Assembly: GCA_036244855.1 (NCBI GenBank)
Contig: BQKZ01001830.1
Location: 36,460 to 84,960 of the forward strand
Source: Temnopleurus reevesii
Lineage: Eukaryota; Echinodermata; Echinoidea; Temnopleuroida; Temnopleuridae
DNA length: 48,501 bases
Direction: 5' to 3'
Shown here: in pieces, positions 38,633 through 48,073 of the stretch
How positions within the stretch are numbered: position 1 is the first letter of the stretch
Layout: the number at the start of each line of letters is the position of its first letter
Made by a program: the position numbers and the translations under genes
Notes under the pieces: generated by a model
What the model saw: only the letters and a program-made list of their open reading frames with translations
Databases searched by the model: none
What the model was told of the DNA's origin: nothing

Positions 38633-41600
38633 CCATCATCATCATCAGCATCATCATAATATTATCTTCCATTACACTGGTCAACAGCAAAAAAGTTGTC
38701 TGCGATTTCTTTGCTGATTTAGAGTGAATCCGAGGTGCTGAAACCAAAAATCACGTTGGTTTTGCTCAATCAGGTCAAATTTCCGAGCTATCCCCACATG
38801 TTGTTTTTTATGTTTTTACACTTTAATGCATGTGTTGAGCANCATGATCACCATCATTGCCATGATCACCATCATCTCCATTTTCATCATCATCTTCATC
38901 ATCCTCATCCTCATCCTAATCATCCCCATCCTTATTATCATCATCACTACTATCACTTTCCTCAACCCCCTCCTCATCGTCATTTTCATTATTTGATGCA
39001 GTTATGATTTTCTCCTCCTACTTTTTTCTCTCTTTAGCACTTTCTATTTCCAGATCAAACCGTTCACAATTGATCTCTCTCGTGAAAATAAATCTGAAAG
39101 AGGACATGATACGCCATGCTATATTTTGTAAATGTCATGTTTGAATTTCAATTTTATTGGATCAATTACCTTTAAAAGATTGTAGTGTGTAAACATTGCT
39201 TTGCCATTTCTATTTGAATCACATAAAGCAAATTTATTAGTAGAAAGGGGGACTTTGTTTATATTCTGTTACTTTGCGACATTGCTATTGCTTGCTGCAA
39301 AAAAAAGTTTGTTAAATGCAAATGCTTTTCCTTTTTGCTTGCTGCATGTGTTGATTTAGATGAAGCTGTTCCTAGTGAAGAATCTGTAGCCGAGGAGATG
39401 GTAGAAGCGGCTGTGAAGGAGGGTAGGTGATCATTTGCTGTGAACCAATAGTGACAACTGCACTTTAACATTTCATATCTTTCATTTGTCTTCTTTTGTA
39501 TCGTTTTGTCATTTGTAGAAAGTGTCGTTTATGACATATTTTTTAATTTCAAATTTTCAGTATTTTCATGAGGCTTCAGGGGGAAATTTCTAAGCTGATT
39601 AGGCTTGTAATATCTTTATTCCTTTCAAATAATGGTGTATGTCTATTTTGATAGACAGCTGTTTACGTCATAGTGAATATCCAAAACGTGTGTGGTCCAA
39701 TACAACAAAAACTATCGATTTGTTGTTTACCATGACATCGCAATTTTAGATTATTTTCATCACATTGACAGTGCAGTAATCTGCTTCCTTGCTTAAGCCC
39801 CGGTCACATAGGACCCCGGAAGCAACACGATTCACCCCGACTCTTTGTTAATTCACAGTTAACTGCCTCAGAACAACGAGTCAGGGTGAATCATGTTGCT
39901 TCCGGGGTCCTATGTGACCGGGGCTTTAGACTGCAAATGTTCATTTGTATGCAAAATATGATGTATATAGGGATAACACTGTTCAGAATTTTGTCTGAAT
40001 CCAGACTTCAATCAATGTTCGTTTGCAGACGAAAAACTTTTTATGTAAAAAAAATGCCCATCCAGATGATTTTCAGATTTTGCCATAGATCCTGCATGGC
40101 ATAATATCTTAGTAAATCTTCAGACAAGAATCCAGCTATAGATTTAGAAAAAGGTATCATATTGGTTTAGGTTTGTAGCTGGCTATAAATGCTTTTGAAG
40201 TGTAGAATTGTTGCATTATGATCTATCTATTGTTTTAGTTGTGTGTAAACATAAGATAAATCAATCAAGCACACAGACCTTGCAAATGAAATGAAAACAC
40301 CCCATGCCTTTATGCATGTGTCTTGGTTTAGATGAGCCAGTAGCCAGTAGTGAGGAAGGAGCAAGCTCTGACGAACCGGTTGCTAGCAGCGAGGAACCGG
40401 TTGCGAGTACCGAGGAACCGGTTGCTAGCAGCGAGGAACCGGTTGCGAGTACCGAGGAACCGGTTGCCAGCACTGTGGAACCGGTTGCTAGCAGCGAGGA
40501 ACCGGTTGCGAGTACCGAGGAACCGGTTGCTAGCAGCGAGGAACCGGTTGCGAGCACTGAGGAACCGGCTGTGACCGAGGAACTGGTTGCAAGCAGTGAG
40601 GAACCGGTTGCTAGCGCTGACGAACCAGTTGCTAGCAGTGAGGAACCAGTTACTGGCACTGAGGAACCGGTTGCCAGTACTGTGGAACCAGTTATGAGCA
40701 GTGAGGAAGCGGTTGCTAGCAGTGAGGAACCAGTTGCTAGCAACACAGAACCGGTTGTGGAGGAAACAAAAGAAGTAGTTATAGCAGAGAGTACGTCATC
40801 CTCAGTATAGAGATATACATGTAGATGACATATTAATATGAACTGATATAGCATGGAGCGGCAAGTACTATTCAAGTGGTGGATGTATTGTTCTTAAATG
40901 GTCGACAATTCATTGAGAACCATGCACCCTCAATCTTACATAGAACTAGCCATTCCACGCTCTACCAGCATTAATATGCCCTTACTGTCTTATCATAACC
41001 TGAGATTGCTTTCAATGGGTTTTCTTGATTTTCTATCCTAACTTTCAGCTAACTTCTCAGAAGTTAACCAGAGAAGGCTATTTATTAAAATCCAAAGGAA
41101 TAACACTATGTTCAGTGCCTTATGCAATGAGGTTCAGGGTAGAGGTTTATGTAATGCAGTTTGGAGTAAATTTGAATTATTGCACATTGATTAGGAAAGA
41201 AGAAATACTAGAAAAATTATATTTGTCATCACATTAAGAAGAAAATTTTCATAATAAGTCTAAAACCTTCAAAGGTTTAATTTATTATATTACAATTGAT
41301 GGTGTTGATATTCATGTGCTTCCACAATGATGTAGTATTTTGGATTTTTAATGCAGTTCTTTGAAGTATATCATGTATTCAAATTCAACCAAACTATCAA
41401 TGTAAAAATGAAACCATGCTCAATTTGATTGAATGATAATATGAAACATTTTGAAAAAGAATTAAGAAGTAGTGAAATTAGTGCAACGGAATATCTTTTC
41501 TACTGCCAATATTATAAACTGTTTATTGTAAGTTCCTAAAACTGTTATATAGATTTGAATGCCGTTTGATGATTTTTATAAAGAATATATATTTGTGGTA

Positions 41601-44600
41601 ATTAAATAATGCAAAGCATTGTGTGTGAACGTAAATACCTCTTCCATTTTCTTTTCTTTTCGTTCTTTTTTGTTTGTTTTATTGATACAGCTTTTTTTCA
41701 CCCAAAAGCCACATTTTAGTTTTTTGTATCAAGGTACATAACAAGTTGTCTGTTTTTACAGAGGTAGAAGGTGCAAAATCATAAAAAGAAATAAGTTCAA
41801 TATTAATATTGCATAAAAACAATGATTGAAAATACATAAATAATTTTTCTTTTTCATTAAAAGAGCACCAATTTTTATTCCAGTTCAACTCAATCTGCTG
41901 ATTCAACATTTTGTTCTTTTTTTGTTTTACTTTTGCTAGAATCATGTTTAATATGCGCACTAAGAATGGTATTTTAATTGTACATGTACAAAACAGTAAT
42001 AGTATAGAGTTAAAATATTATCTGCTTATAGATAATGTGGTTGAATCCTATAAATAAGTTGCATTAAAATTTGATAAGCAAACTAGATAAATTATATTTT
42101 TCACATCAGCTCCCATATCCATTAGAAAATTTGGTCTGATTTAAAGTTCTATTTTCAAGTAAGGAGGTATTTCAAGAAATTTGCCTTAGACTAAAAGTTG
42201 CAACGATGTTATATGCTCTAGACAGTCAAATGCATGGTTGCATGCATGTCTTTTTATTTCCATTTTTTATTTTTAAAATTAATTTGCAGTTGATTGCAAC
42301 TTTCTTGCAACACCCTTTGAAGCAGAGCAAAGTCTGTGTTCAAAACAAAGTAGTTGCACAGTATCTTCCACTGCGACATAAAAACATACATACGTACATA
42401 CATACATTTATAGATAACAGAGTACAGTATGTACGTATATGAATATTGTATGCACTTTTTAGTAGACTCAAATATAATGAGAGTTACAAGCATTGATAAT
42501 AAAATCTTAAAATCATTTGAGTATGTATAATGTATGCATGTACGTAGTGAAGTTGATTCATCTATTCTAAATGTATAAAAAAGGGAAACTTTATTAATCA
42601 ATGAGATCATTTGGATCAAACACATGTATATAAAGGTGAGCATGAGAAAGTTTTCTTTTCTGCGAAACCAGAAATTTTTGCCACCCAAAACTTCAGTGCT
42701 TAGCCCTTTTGCATGCTCAATGATTTTTGTCTATTCAACAATGAATTATTTATACAGTACACTCAGCTAGCGATTGACACTTAAATATACCAACATTATA
42801 TTTTAGGGCATGGTGTATTCTCATCTTGTAAAGTCTACAGAAGTTTACTGTGTGAATCATTTCTGGTTTTGCATTATTCATAAAATCCCAAGAATTTCAT
42901 TTAATGAGCGACATATAATTCTAATAGGATAGATAACAATATAAGCCATCAACTATACATAACTTAAACCTTTCTGCTTCTTTGCAGGTATATCCTTTAG
43001 TGCTCAAAATCTTCTCACAATTTTATGATTGACAAGTTTAATAGAACTGTGTCTTTAATGATGCATTCGTTGAGAAAATGTTAATGTTCATTTGAAAAAT
43101 ATGGATAAATTCTACGATGTAAATCAGAAGTCTTTGCCTATTAAAGTCAGTCCGTCATGATCGACAGGACTTCCGGTTTCGAGCGCGAAAGGACGACGTG
43201 TTGCGTATTGGCAACAACGATATTTAAACATTTCCTTGCTTACGCACCTTGTACGATTTTCCGATTGTTAGCGTCGCGTGTATTTTGATTTGTCCCCTTT
43301 TTGGCTTCGATTGTTTCTAAAAACATGCGGAACACATAAGTTTGCGACTACCGGGCTGTGAGCTAGCGAAATAAAGCTTGCTCACTCGCTATTCCAGGCA
43401 ATCCTCGCAATCAAAATCCCTTTATCCCTGTAAAGCTCTGGACAGTGAGATTACAGTGGGATCACTGGACCAGTTCATTTCTTTTGAATTGAACTTTTAT
43501 AGTGATAACAGATAAGCGAAGAATTCTTACTTGCATCATACCTTGTAGGTAATCACACAGAAGAGAGAATATTGCCAGAAAGATATATTTCTATGTATTG
43601 AATCGAAGTTGAATAATGAAATGGGGCATGTTACAATGCAAACTAAATGACAACCAAGAGACTGAAAAAAAAAAAAGATTAAAAAAAAACCCTCACAACA
43701 TTTGTCAGTCAAATAGTATTATCCATAATATTAATATAATATTTTTGTTGTATAAGCACTTTGCCCTATTTATTTTTTGCATTGAATTGTTTTCTAAGCA
43801 TGACTTTGCTAGCTTCCTTGCTATCCAAGAAATCAAAGCTGCTTGCTTGTGCATACCTTGTTTTAGGTGAAGCAGATACTGGCACCGCAGAGAATGTTGC
43901 TGGAGAAACTAAAGAAACTAGCGTTGGTGATGGTAGGTCTGTTTTTAGACAATATAATCATTTTGTTGCCGTTCTCAGCTCTCTTCTTTATTCTAATGGT
44001 TGCCATGGCAACGCATCTCTGGTGTTGTGAAGCTTTATCTGTTTATTCATTGTCTTCCTTCAAGCTTCAATAACTTACTCCATGCCACTTTTCACTTCAT
44101 GAGCAATTTGCTTTAATAATGCTGCTAGCTTCACTGGCAATAACATAATCATTTAAAGGGTCCAGTTACATTAAGACATGACTCAAAGACTTGATGGAAA
44201 TTAAGTTTTTGTATCAAAATGTTCAGGAAGATGTGACCTTGTGAATGAACACAATTATGTCAAATGGTTCTTATCATAAAGAAGCCACTTTGTCATTTTG
44301 AACCTATCTATTCACACGCTGAGCAACTTGGAACAAAATGTTTGAATATATTTGTTTAATAATGGCCAGATTGGAGTTACGTCATTGTGTTGCTGACCTA
44401 TCAATTAATCTTATTACATTGTGCATATGGTAACAATGTTAATTGCCAGACATTTGTTCATTCTGTAACTTGGTCCATGTGTAGAGATTTTCATCCATAT
44501 TGCAGCTCATATATAGCTTTAATTCTTGAGTGTTTTGTATGACTATTTCTTGACAGGATGAAATAAACTAGTTTTCTCTTTTCTAACCAATGTAACAAAT

Positions 44601-45867
44601 TTCTTCTATTTGAAGAGCTTTCCTCAATGATCAATGATCTAGCTACTTTTAGATGTGTATACTGTATTAACATTTAACAAATCATTAATATGTTTTGACT
44701 CAATTTAATATTCACTAACTCTTTATATAGCACTTCACTCTGTCTTCATATGTTAAGTATTTATATCATTCAAATAACTGTTAACATTTTGTTATTAAGC
44801 CTTTGTTCTCTTGCAGGTAGCTCTCACCACAATCTAGATACATTTGATGTTGATCATTTTACACAAATTTTCATCTCTAGTCATATTTTATATTCTAACA
44901 ATTTTTCCATCACTCCATGGCAACCTATATATTTACTTCTGATGATGTTCATTGTAAATTATCTTTTCTCTCCCAATCTGTGAAGGTTGACTCAATTTAT
45001 CAAATTAATCACTTTTATTTTGATCACATGTTTCCTCTCATTGATGTTGTTTATATCAAACCCAGATGTGTGTGTCTTAATTGTGTAATCACATACTCCC
45101 TTATTGCACAATCCCCATCTCCTTGCACTGTATCGTGCAGGTCTATTTTGTGTAGAAGTTTGTCTCGAATTTCGTCAGCCATTAATATACTTTTTACACT
45201 ATGATCATCTAGTATTCAACATATTCTGTTGGAAATTGATGCTTAACTCCGTATATCATGTTTATTGATATACTACTATTTCGTCCCTTGGTGCTGGGCT
45301 GCTATCTGTAAGAGTTTATCAATCATTTATGAAAAAGAACCTCTTAAATAGAATGATAAAGCTATATGTGGGTGTAGGACAAACATTTCAGTTGGATTAG
45401 TGAAAGTCAGCAGGAAATTGAAATCAATTGATACTAATAGCAACACCCGTCAAGGACACTGAAATTTTGTAACAAGTTCCCTGTCACAATTTCTTAAAGT
45501 TTTCAATGAGGCAACTGTTTGATTATTCACTGTTTTAAGGATTTAGCAATATTTTATAGATTTTGCAAACAATGTATCATCTTATGATTTGCACCACTAT
45601 ATTCTGCACCAAATCACAATTAAATGGATAATGGGAATCTCATAAGCAAGTTTCATTAGCCTTGAAATGAAATCCAACAGCCTGACTGACTGTCTTTCCT
45701 CTTACTCTCCCCTCTTCCCCCCTCCCAGCATCTCCAGCTGATGTTCCACCACCTGTTGTCCTACCAGAGATCCCTGAGCACGCCACCTACCTCCTCATTG
45801 GTGCTGGCACCGCATCTTTTGCTGCCCTCAGGGCCATCAGAGCCAACGACCCTAAAGCAAAGGTAGA

Positions 45868-45898
<31 letters not shown>

Positions 45899-45968
45899 GT
45901 TATCATCATTATTATTATTATTATCATTATTATTATTGTTATTATTATTATTATCATTATTATTATTC

Positions 45969-46023
<55 letters not shown>

Positions 46024-48073
46024 CATTATTGTTATAATTATTATTATCATAATTGTCATTGTTATTATTATTAATATTATCAATATTATTTTATTATTAT
46101 CATTATTATTGTTATTATTATTGTTATTATTACAGACAAAGTCAAAACGAAACGATTACAGTATAAGTAAAAGATAAAGGTCCAAGAATGAGGTAAAAGA
46201 ATAAATAATTAAGACCTGCAGGTGTTTTGTGAGGGCTGCCGGGGTGTAGAAAATATATACTGTATGTGCTAAAATTTTTGCTGCAGTTTATTTTCTCTAA
46301 TTTGGCAACCATGAAATTTCATTTTAGCTACATGTATTTTATATTGATTGATCTGCGCTATCAGACATAACAACTCAATGCAAAGGTAAATACTCATATT
46401 CTGGTCAAATTCATGTTTCATTTTCACTTTATGATTATTTTAATGTTTGTTTCATTAGGGTAGGATTGTACAGTCCAATCTTTTTATAAGGAACAATGAT
46501 TTAACAAGCTCTATTTGTAACAAGTTGATTTTAGGGCCCCTATTCATTGTTTTCTATTGTATTTTAGTCCAGATATGCCAAGGTTTCTATATAAAGAGGA
46601 GATTTTGCTGACCCTAAGACCCTTATATAATGAGGTTCAACTTTATCATCTGGTTCCTTGAAGATAATTTAAAATACCTAATGACCCCCAAGCAAAGGTC
46701 AACGGATCACAAACCACCACACACACAGACTTTGGTTTTAATCATTGGATAAAGATACTTTTGTTTGCTCTTGATTAGTCTATCTGGTGTAAATTTCATT
46801 CAATGGGATGGTGTTGATTGATACTATAAATAACCCTGTGCAGACGTAGACCCAGACCATACATGTGTAGCCTTGGCTAACCTGGAAAAAATTAATTATT
46901 AATGAAGATTCGTTTGTGACTTGTTCTTATTTACTCATTGACTTTTTTATTATATGGGGGGGGGGGGGGGGGAGGTGTTCATAATGTCATTCCTAATGAA
47001 ATCTCGTATTTAAAGGAGTTGTATTTTAAAAATGATTATGTCCATCATAATTTTTATAGTAACGATAATACATACTATTTTTATAGTGCGTGTATCCACT
47101 CTACTACTCAACGGGCTTTTATATTTCTATTTAAAGGAATAAATGTTTCTACCAGGTACCCATTCGCTTAACCTGGGTTCAGTGCAGCACAATGTGTTAA
47201 GTTTCTTGCTGAAGGAAATTAATTCTATAAGTGGGTTTCGAACAGCAACATTATTGTTGAAAAGAGTCATAACCACTCCCATGATGCTTCCAGCCATCCT
47301 GATTTTCCTAGGATAGTGATGTCCATTTTATACGCAACGCAGTGAGGTACTACTAAAAGGTTAAGATGTTTGTAAGCACATGATAATTGTGATAAATTCT
47401 TACAGAGTGCAGGGAAATTGTCATGGCAGTTGGTCAAAATGATGAAAGGAGACATTTCCAACAAGATTCAATTCTGGTTCAGCATTGAATGTTATCTATA
47501 TTGTATTTTGCTGTTAGGTTTTGATCGTTGAAGATGAGGATGCTACACCCTACATGAGACTGCCCCTGTCTAAAGAACTCTGGTCCAACATTAAGCCTTT
47601 TCTTATTTTTTTTTATTTTGATGTAAGGTTCTGATTGTTGGAGATGAGGATGCTGAGACCACCTCTGTCTAAAGAACTCTGGTTCAGTATTGAATCTTAT
47701 CATCTTTGTTTTGTTTTGATGTAAGGTTCTGATTGTTGGAGATGAGGATGCTACGCCCTACATGAGACCGCCCCTGTCTAAAGAACTCTGGTTCAGTATT
47801 GAATCTTATCATCTTTGTTTTATTTTGATGTAAGGTTCTGATTGTTGGAGATGAGGATGCCACACTCTATATGAGACTGCCCCTGTCTAAAGAACTCTGG
47901 TCCAACATTAAGCCTTATCTTTGTTTTTTATTTTGATGTAAGGTTCTTATTGTTGGAGATGAGGATGCCACGCCCTACATGAGACCGCCCCTGTCTAAAG
48001 AACTCTGGTTCAGTGATGACAAAGAGGCAGTTGGAAACTTGAAGTTCAAGCAATGGAACGGAAAGGAAAAGAG
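34350..48073 (+). CDS. AIFM1: apoptosis-inducing factor, mitochondrial (AIFM1-like), 5' part
   Basis: FAD-dependent NADH oxidoreductase of the mitochondrial intermembrane space, needed for respiratory-chain assembly (via CHCHD4/MIA40) and released to the nucleus in cell death. Nine coding exons are visible: 34350-34437, 35712-35857, 36932-37085, 38177-38242, 39360-39422, 40332-40790, 43867-43932, 45729-45862, 47943-48073; phases agree at every junction. Order of parts: Arg-rich targeting peptide, inner-membrane anchor ([18 protein letters not shown]), a long acidic Pro/Ala/Glu linker, then the FAD-binding Rossmann start [20 protein letters not shown] and [20 protein letters not shown] followed by FKQWNGKE, close to human AIFM1. 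The linker is about 290 residues against roughly 40-50 in human. The rest of the FAD, NAD and C-terminal domains lies past the right edge. Decayed copies of exon 9 lie just upstream of it. Confidence 0.93.
34636..34770. mobile_element. fold-back MITE, copy 2, in AIFM1 intron 1
   Basis: The ends TACTTGCAGAATACAACGCA and TGCGTTGTATTCTGCAAGTA are exact inverted copies of 20 bases. The centre shares GGCATCTCCATGCACACGG and AAAGTGCGATGGCCCTCTC with the diverged copy at 88-260. Non-coding. Confidence 0.85.
34890..34981. repeat. GAT microsatellite in AIFM1 intron 1
   Basis: Pure GAT/ATG run of about 80 bases (roughly 26 uninterrupted units), the least interrupted array in the window and so a likely length polymorphism. 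Confidence 0.95.
35712..35857 (+). CDS. AIFM1: AIFM1 exon 2 (membrane anchor)
   Basis: The acceptor TTTTTCAAAG joins in phase 1 to give [20 protein letters not shown], then [12 protein letters not shown] and the hydrophobic segment [17 protein letters not shown], the expected inner-membrane anchor. It ends in phase 0 at GTGAGTATG. In vertebrates the equivalent exon is alternatively used (AIF1/AIF2 forms); no second version was seen here. Confidence 0.85.
36711..36875. mobile_element. pogo/Tigger-like MITE in AIFM1 intron 2
   Basis: TACAGGAGAAACTCTGTATA on the left and CCAAGTTTCTACTGTACA on the right form imperfect inverted ends. ATAACAAGGTATTTTTT and CCAAGCACC blocks match the copy at 5816-5995, so they are one family. 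It ends about 55 bases before exon 3. Confidence 0.65.
36932..37085 (+). CDS. AIFM1: AIFM1 exon 3 (linker)
   Basis: [20 protein letters not shown] continues from the anchor and is followed by a low-complexity Pro/Ala/Ser/Glu stretch ([20 protein letters not shown] and on). Acceptor CATCCCTGTAG, donor GTATGTT in phase 1. From here on the exons of the linker share phase 1. Confidence 0.82.
38177..38242 (+). CDS. AIFM1: AIFM1 exon 4 (phase 1-1 linker cassette)
   Basis: 66 bases, acceptor TATGAATAG, donor GTATGTCG. Encodes [20 protein letters not shown] and A. Skipping it would keep the frame. It starts with GATGA like exons 5 and 6, suggesting the cassettes arose from one another. The acceptor has a weak pyrimidine tract, so inclusion may be optional. 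Confidence 0.65.
38250..38670. repeat. CAT/ATC repeat-rich part of AIFM1 intron 4
   Basis: Starts just after the exon 4 donor. Degenerate ATC and ACC triplets become a purer CAT array at 38600-38650. A second such patch lies at 38843-38990. Frames over them (His-rich) are not genes. Confidence 0.85.
39360..39422 (+). CDS. AIFM1: AIFM1 exon 5 (phase 1-1 linker cassette)
   Basis: 63 bases, acceptor TGTTGATTTAG, donor GTAGGTG. Encodes [20 protein letters not shown] and E, acidic like its neighbours. Shares the GATTTAG/ATGA acceptor boundary with exon 6, which supports origin by exon duplication. Confidence 0.72.
39794..39928. mobile_element. fold-back MITE in AIFM1 intron 5
   Basis: AAGCCCCGGTCACATAGGAC and GTCCTATGTGACCGGGGCTT are exact inverted ends. 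Pairing runs about 50 bases through GGAAGCAACACGATTCACCC, with only a few mismatches, around a 35-base centre. A possible TTA target duplication flanks it. It lies between two linker cassette exons. Confidence 0.85.
40332..40790 (+). CDS. AIFM1: AIFM1 exon 6 (EEPVASS/T heptapeptide repeats)
   Basis: 459 bases, acceptor CTTGGTTTAG, donor GTACGTC, phase 1-1. After [13 protein letters not shown] it encodes about twenty tandem seven-residue units of consensus EEPVASS or EEPVAST, alternating to give a 14-residue higher-order unit, with variants such as DEPVASS, VEPVMSS and EEAVASS near the end, then [14 protein letters not shown]. The DNA unit is 21 bases (GAGGAACCGGTTGCTAGCAG and one more). The product is acidic and probably disordered. 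If unspliced it would stop at 40806 after AESTSSSV. Confidence 0.82.
40368..40765. repeat. 21-bp coding minisatellite inside AIFM1 exon 6
   Basis: Units built on GAGGAACCGGTTGCTAGCAG, alternating with GAGGAACCGGTTGCGAGTAC. The repeat keeps frame throughout (all units are multiples of three), which points to selection on the reading frame. Left units are more uniform than right ones. The long minus-strand frame over it is a shadow. Confidence 0.92.
40791..43866. other. AIFM1 intron 6 contents
   Basis: Three kilobases of AT-rich intron. The only compositional outlier is 43148-43460, which is CpG-containing (TTTCGAGCGCGAAAGGACGA) and unlike the rest. No exon in phase 1 could be supported in between; a nine-base candidate near 41761 was rejected. 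Confidence 0.5.
43867..43932 (+). CDS. AIFM1: AIFM1 exon 7 (phase 1-1 linker cassette)
   Basis: 66 bases, acceptor CTTGTTTTAG, donor GTAGGTC. Encodes [20 protein letters not shown] and D after a Ser or Gly made at the junction (Ser if joined to exon 6, Gly if joined to exon 3, 4 or 5). The TKE core resembles the ETKEVV end of exon 6. Confidence 0.7.
43933..45728. other. AIFM1 intron 7, nothing further recognised
   Basis: AT-rich. A good acceptor (CTCTTGCAG at 44817) is followed by an open frame, but no matching donor was seen, so no exon is called. The last 40 bases before exon 8 are strongly pyrimidine-rich. Confidence 0.5.
45729..45862 (+). CDS. AIFM1: AIFM1 exon 8 (start of FAD-binding domain)
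   Basis: Acceptor CCCCTCCCAG, donor GTAGATA, phase 1 to 0. Encodes [20 protein letters not shown], then [20 protein letters not shown] and DPKAK. The GAGTASFAA loop matches GGGTAAFAA of human AIFM1, the dinucleotide-binding Gly-rich turn. The donor is followed within a few bases by a TTA microsatellite. Confidence 0.93.
45866..46134. repeat. TTA/ATT microsatellite in AIFM1 intron 8
   Basis: About 270 bases of ATT with TTG and ATC interruptions, starting within a few bases of the exon 8 donor. Ile-rich frames on the minus strand are repeat translations. The related arrays at 12176-12260 and 14278-14310 belong to the 1.33-kb repeat. Confidence 0.95.
46469..46645. mobile_element. diverged pogo-like fragment in AIFM1 intron 8
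   Basis: TACAGTCCAATCTTTTTATA at the left and TATATAATGAGGTTCAACTT at the right are weakly inverted. Interior blocks (AACAAGCTCTATTTGTAACA, TATAAAGAGGAGATTT) have the TATAAAGAG style of the other pogo-like copies. Confidence 0.4.
47519..47942 (+). pseudogene. four decayed tandem partial copies of AIFM1 exon 9
   Basis: Copies begin after AG at about 47520, 47630, 47728 and 47837, each starting GTTNTGATNGTTG and reaching AAAGAACTCTGG, then about 40 bases of non-coding sequence ending TTTTGATGTAAG before the next. The aspartate-rich GATGAGGATGC core recurs at 47533, 47643, 47741, 47850 and, in the intact exon, 47958. Copies 1 and 4 read [10 protein letters not shown] and continue TCCAACATTAAGCC; copies 2 and 3 continue TTCAGTATTGAATC; copy 2 lacks 11 bases and is frame-shifted. 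None has the second half of the exon or its GTAGGT donor. A further half unit (TCTGGTTCAGCATTGAATG) lies at 47473-47491. Confidence 0.9.
47943..48073 (+). CDS. AIFM1: AIFM1 exon 9 (intact copy)
   Basis: Acceptor TTTTGATGTAAG, donor GTAGGTTG, phase 0 to 2. Encodes [40 protein letters not shown] and KEK, matching the FAD-domain segment of human AIFM1 including the [13 protein letters not shown] and FKQWNGKE blocks. Only this copy runs through to the donor. Four shortened copies precede it. Confidence 0.93.

Noticed and set aside
40261..40875. Minus-strand 204-codon frame (LLATGSS repeats)
   Set aside because: Antisense of the AIF heptapeptide-repeat exon; the plus frame has correct splice sites and phase and fits the AIF linker.
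41761..41769. Nine-base micro-exon candidate for AIF (between TTTTTACAG and GTGCAAAA)
   Set aside because: Phase fits but such a small exon cannot be supported from sequence alone and the donor is weak.
44817..44983. Possible extra AIF linker exon after CTCTTGCAG
   Set aside because: No donor in phase and the translated sequence is hydrophobic and unlike the other linker exons.
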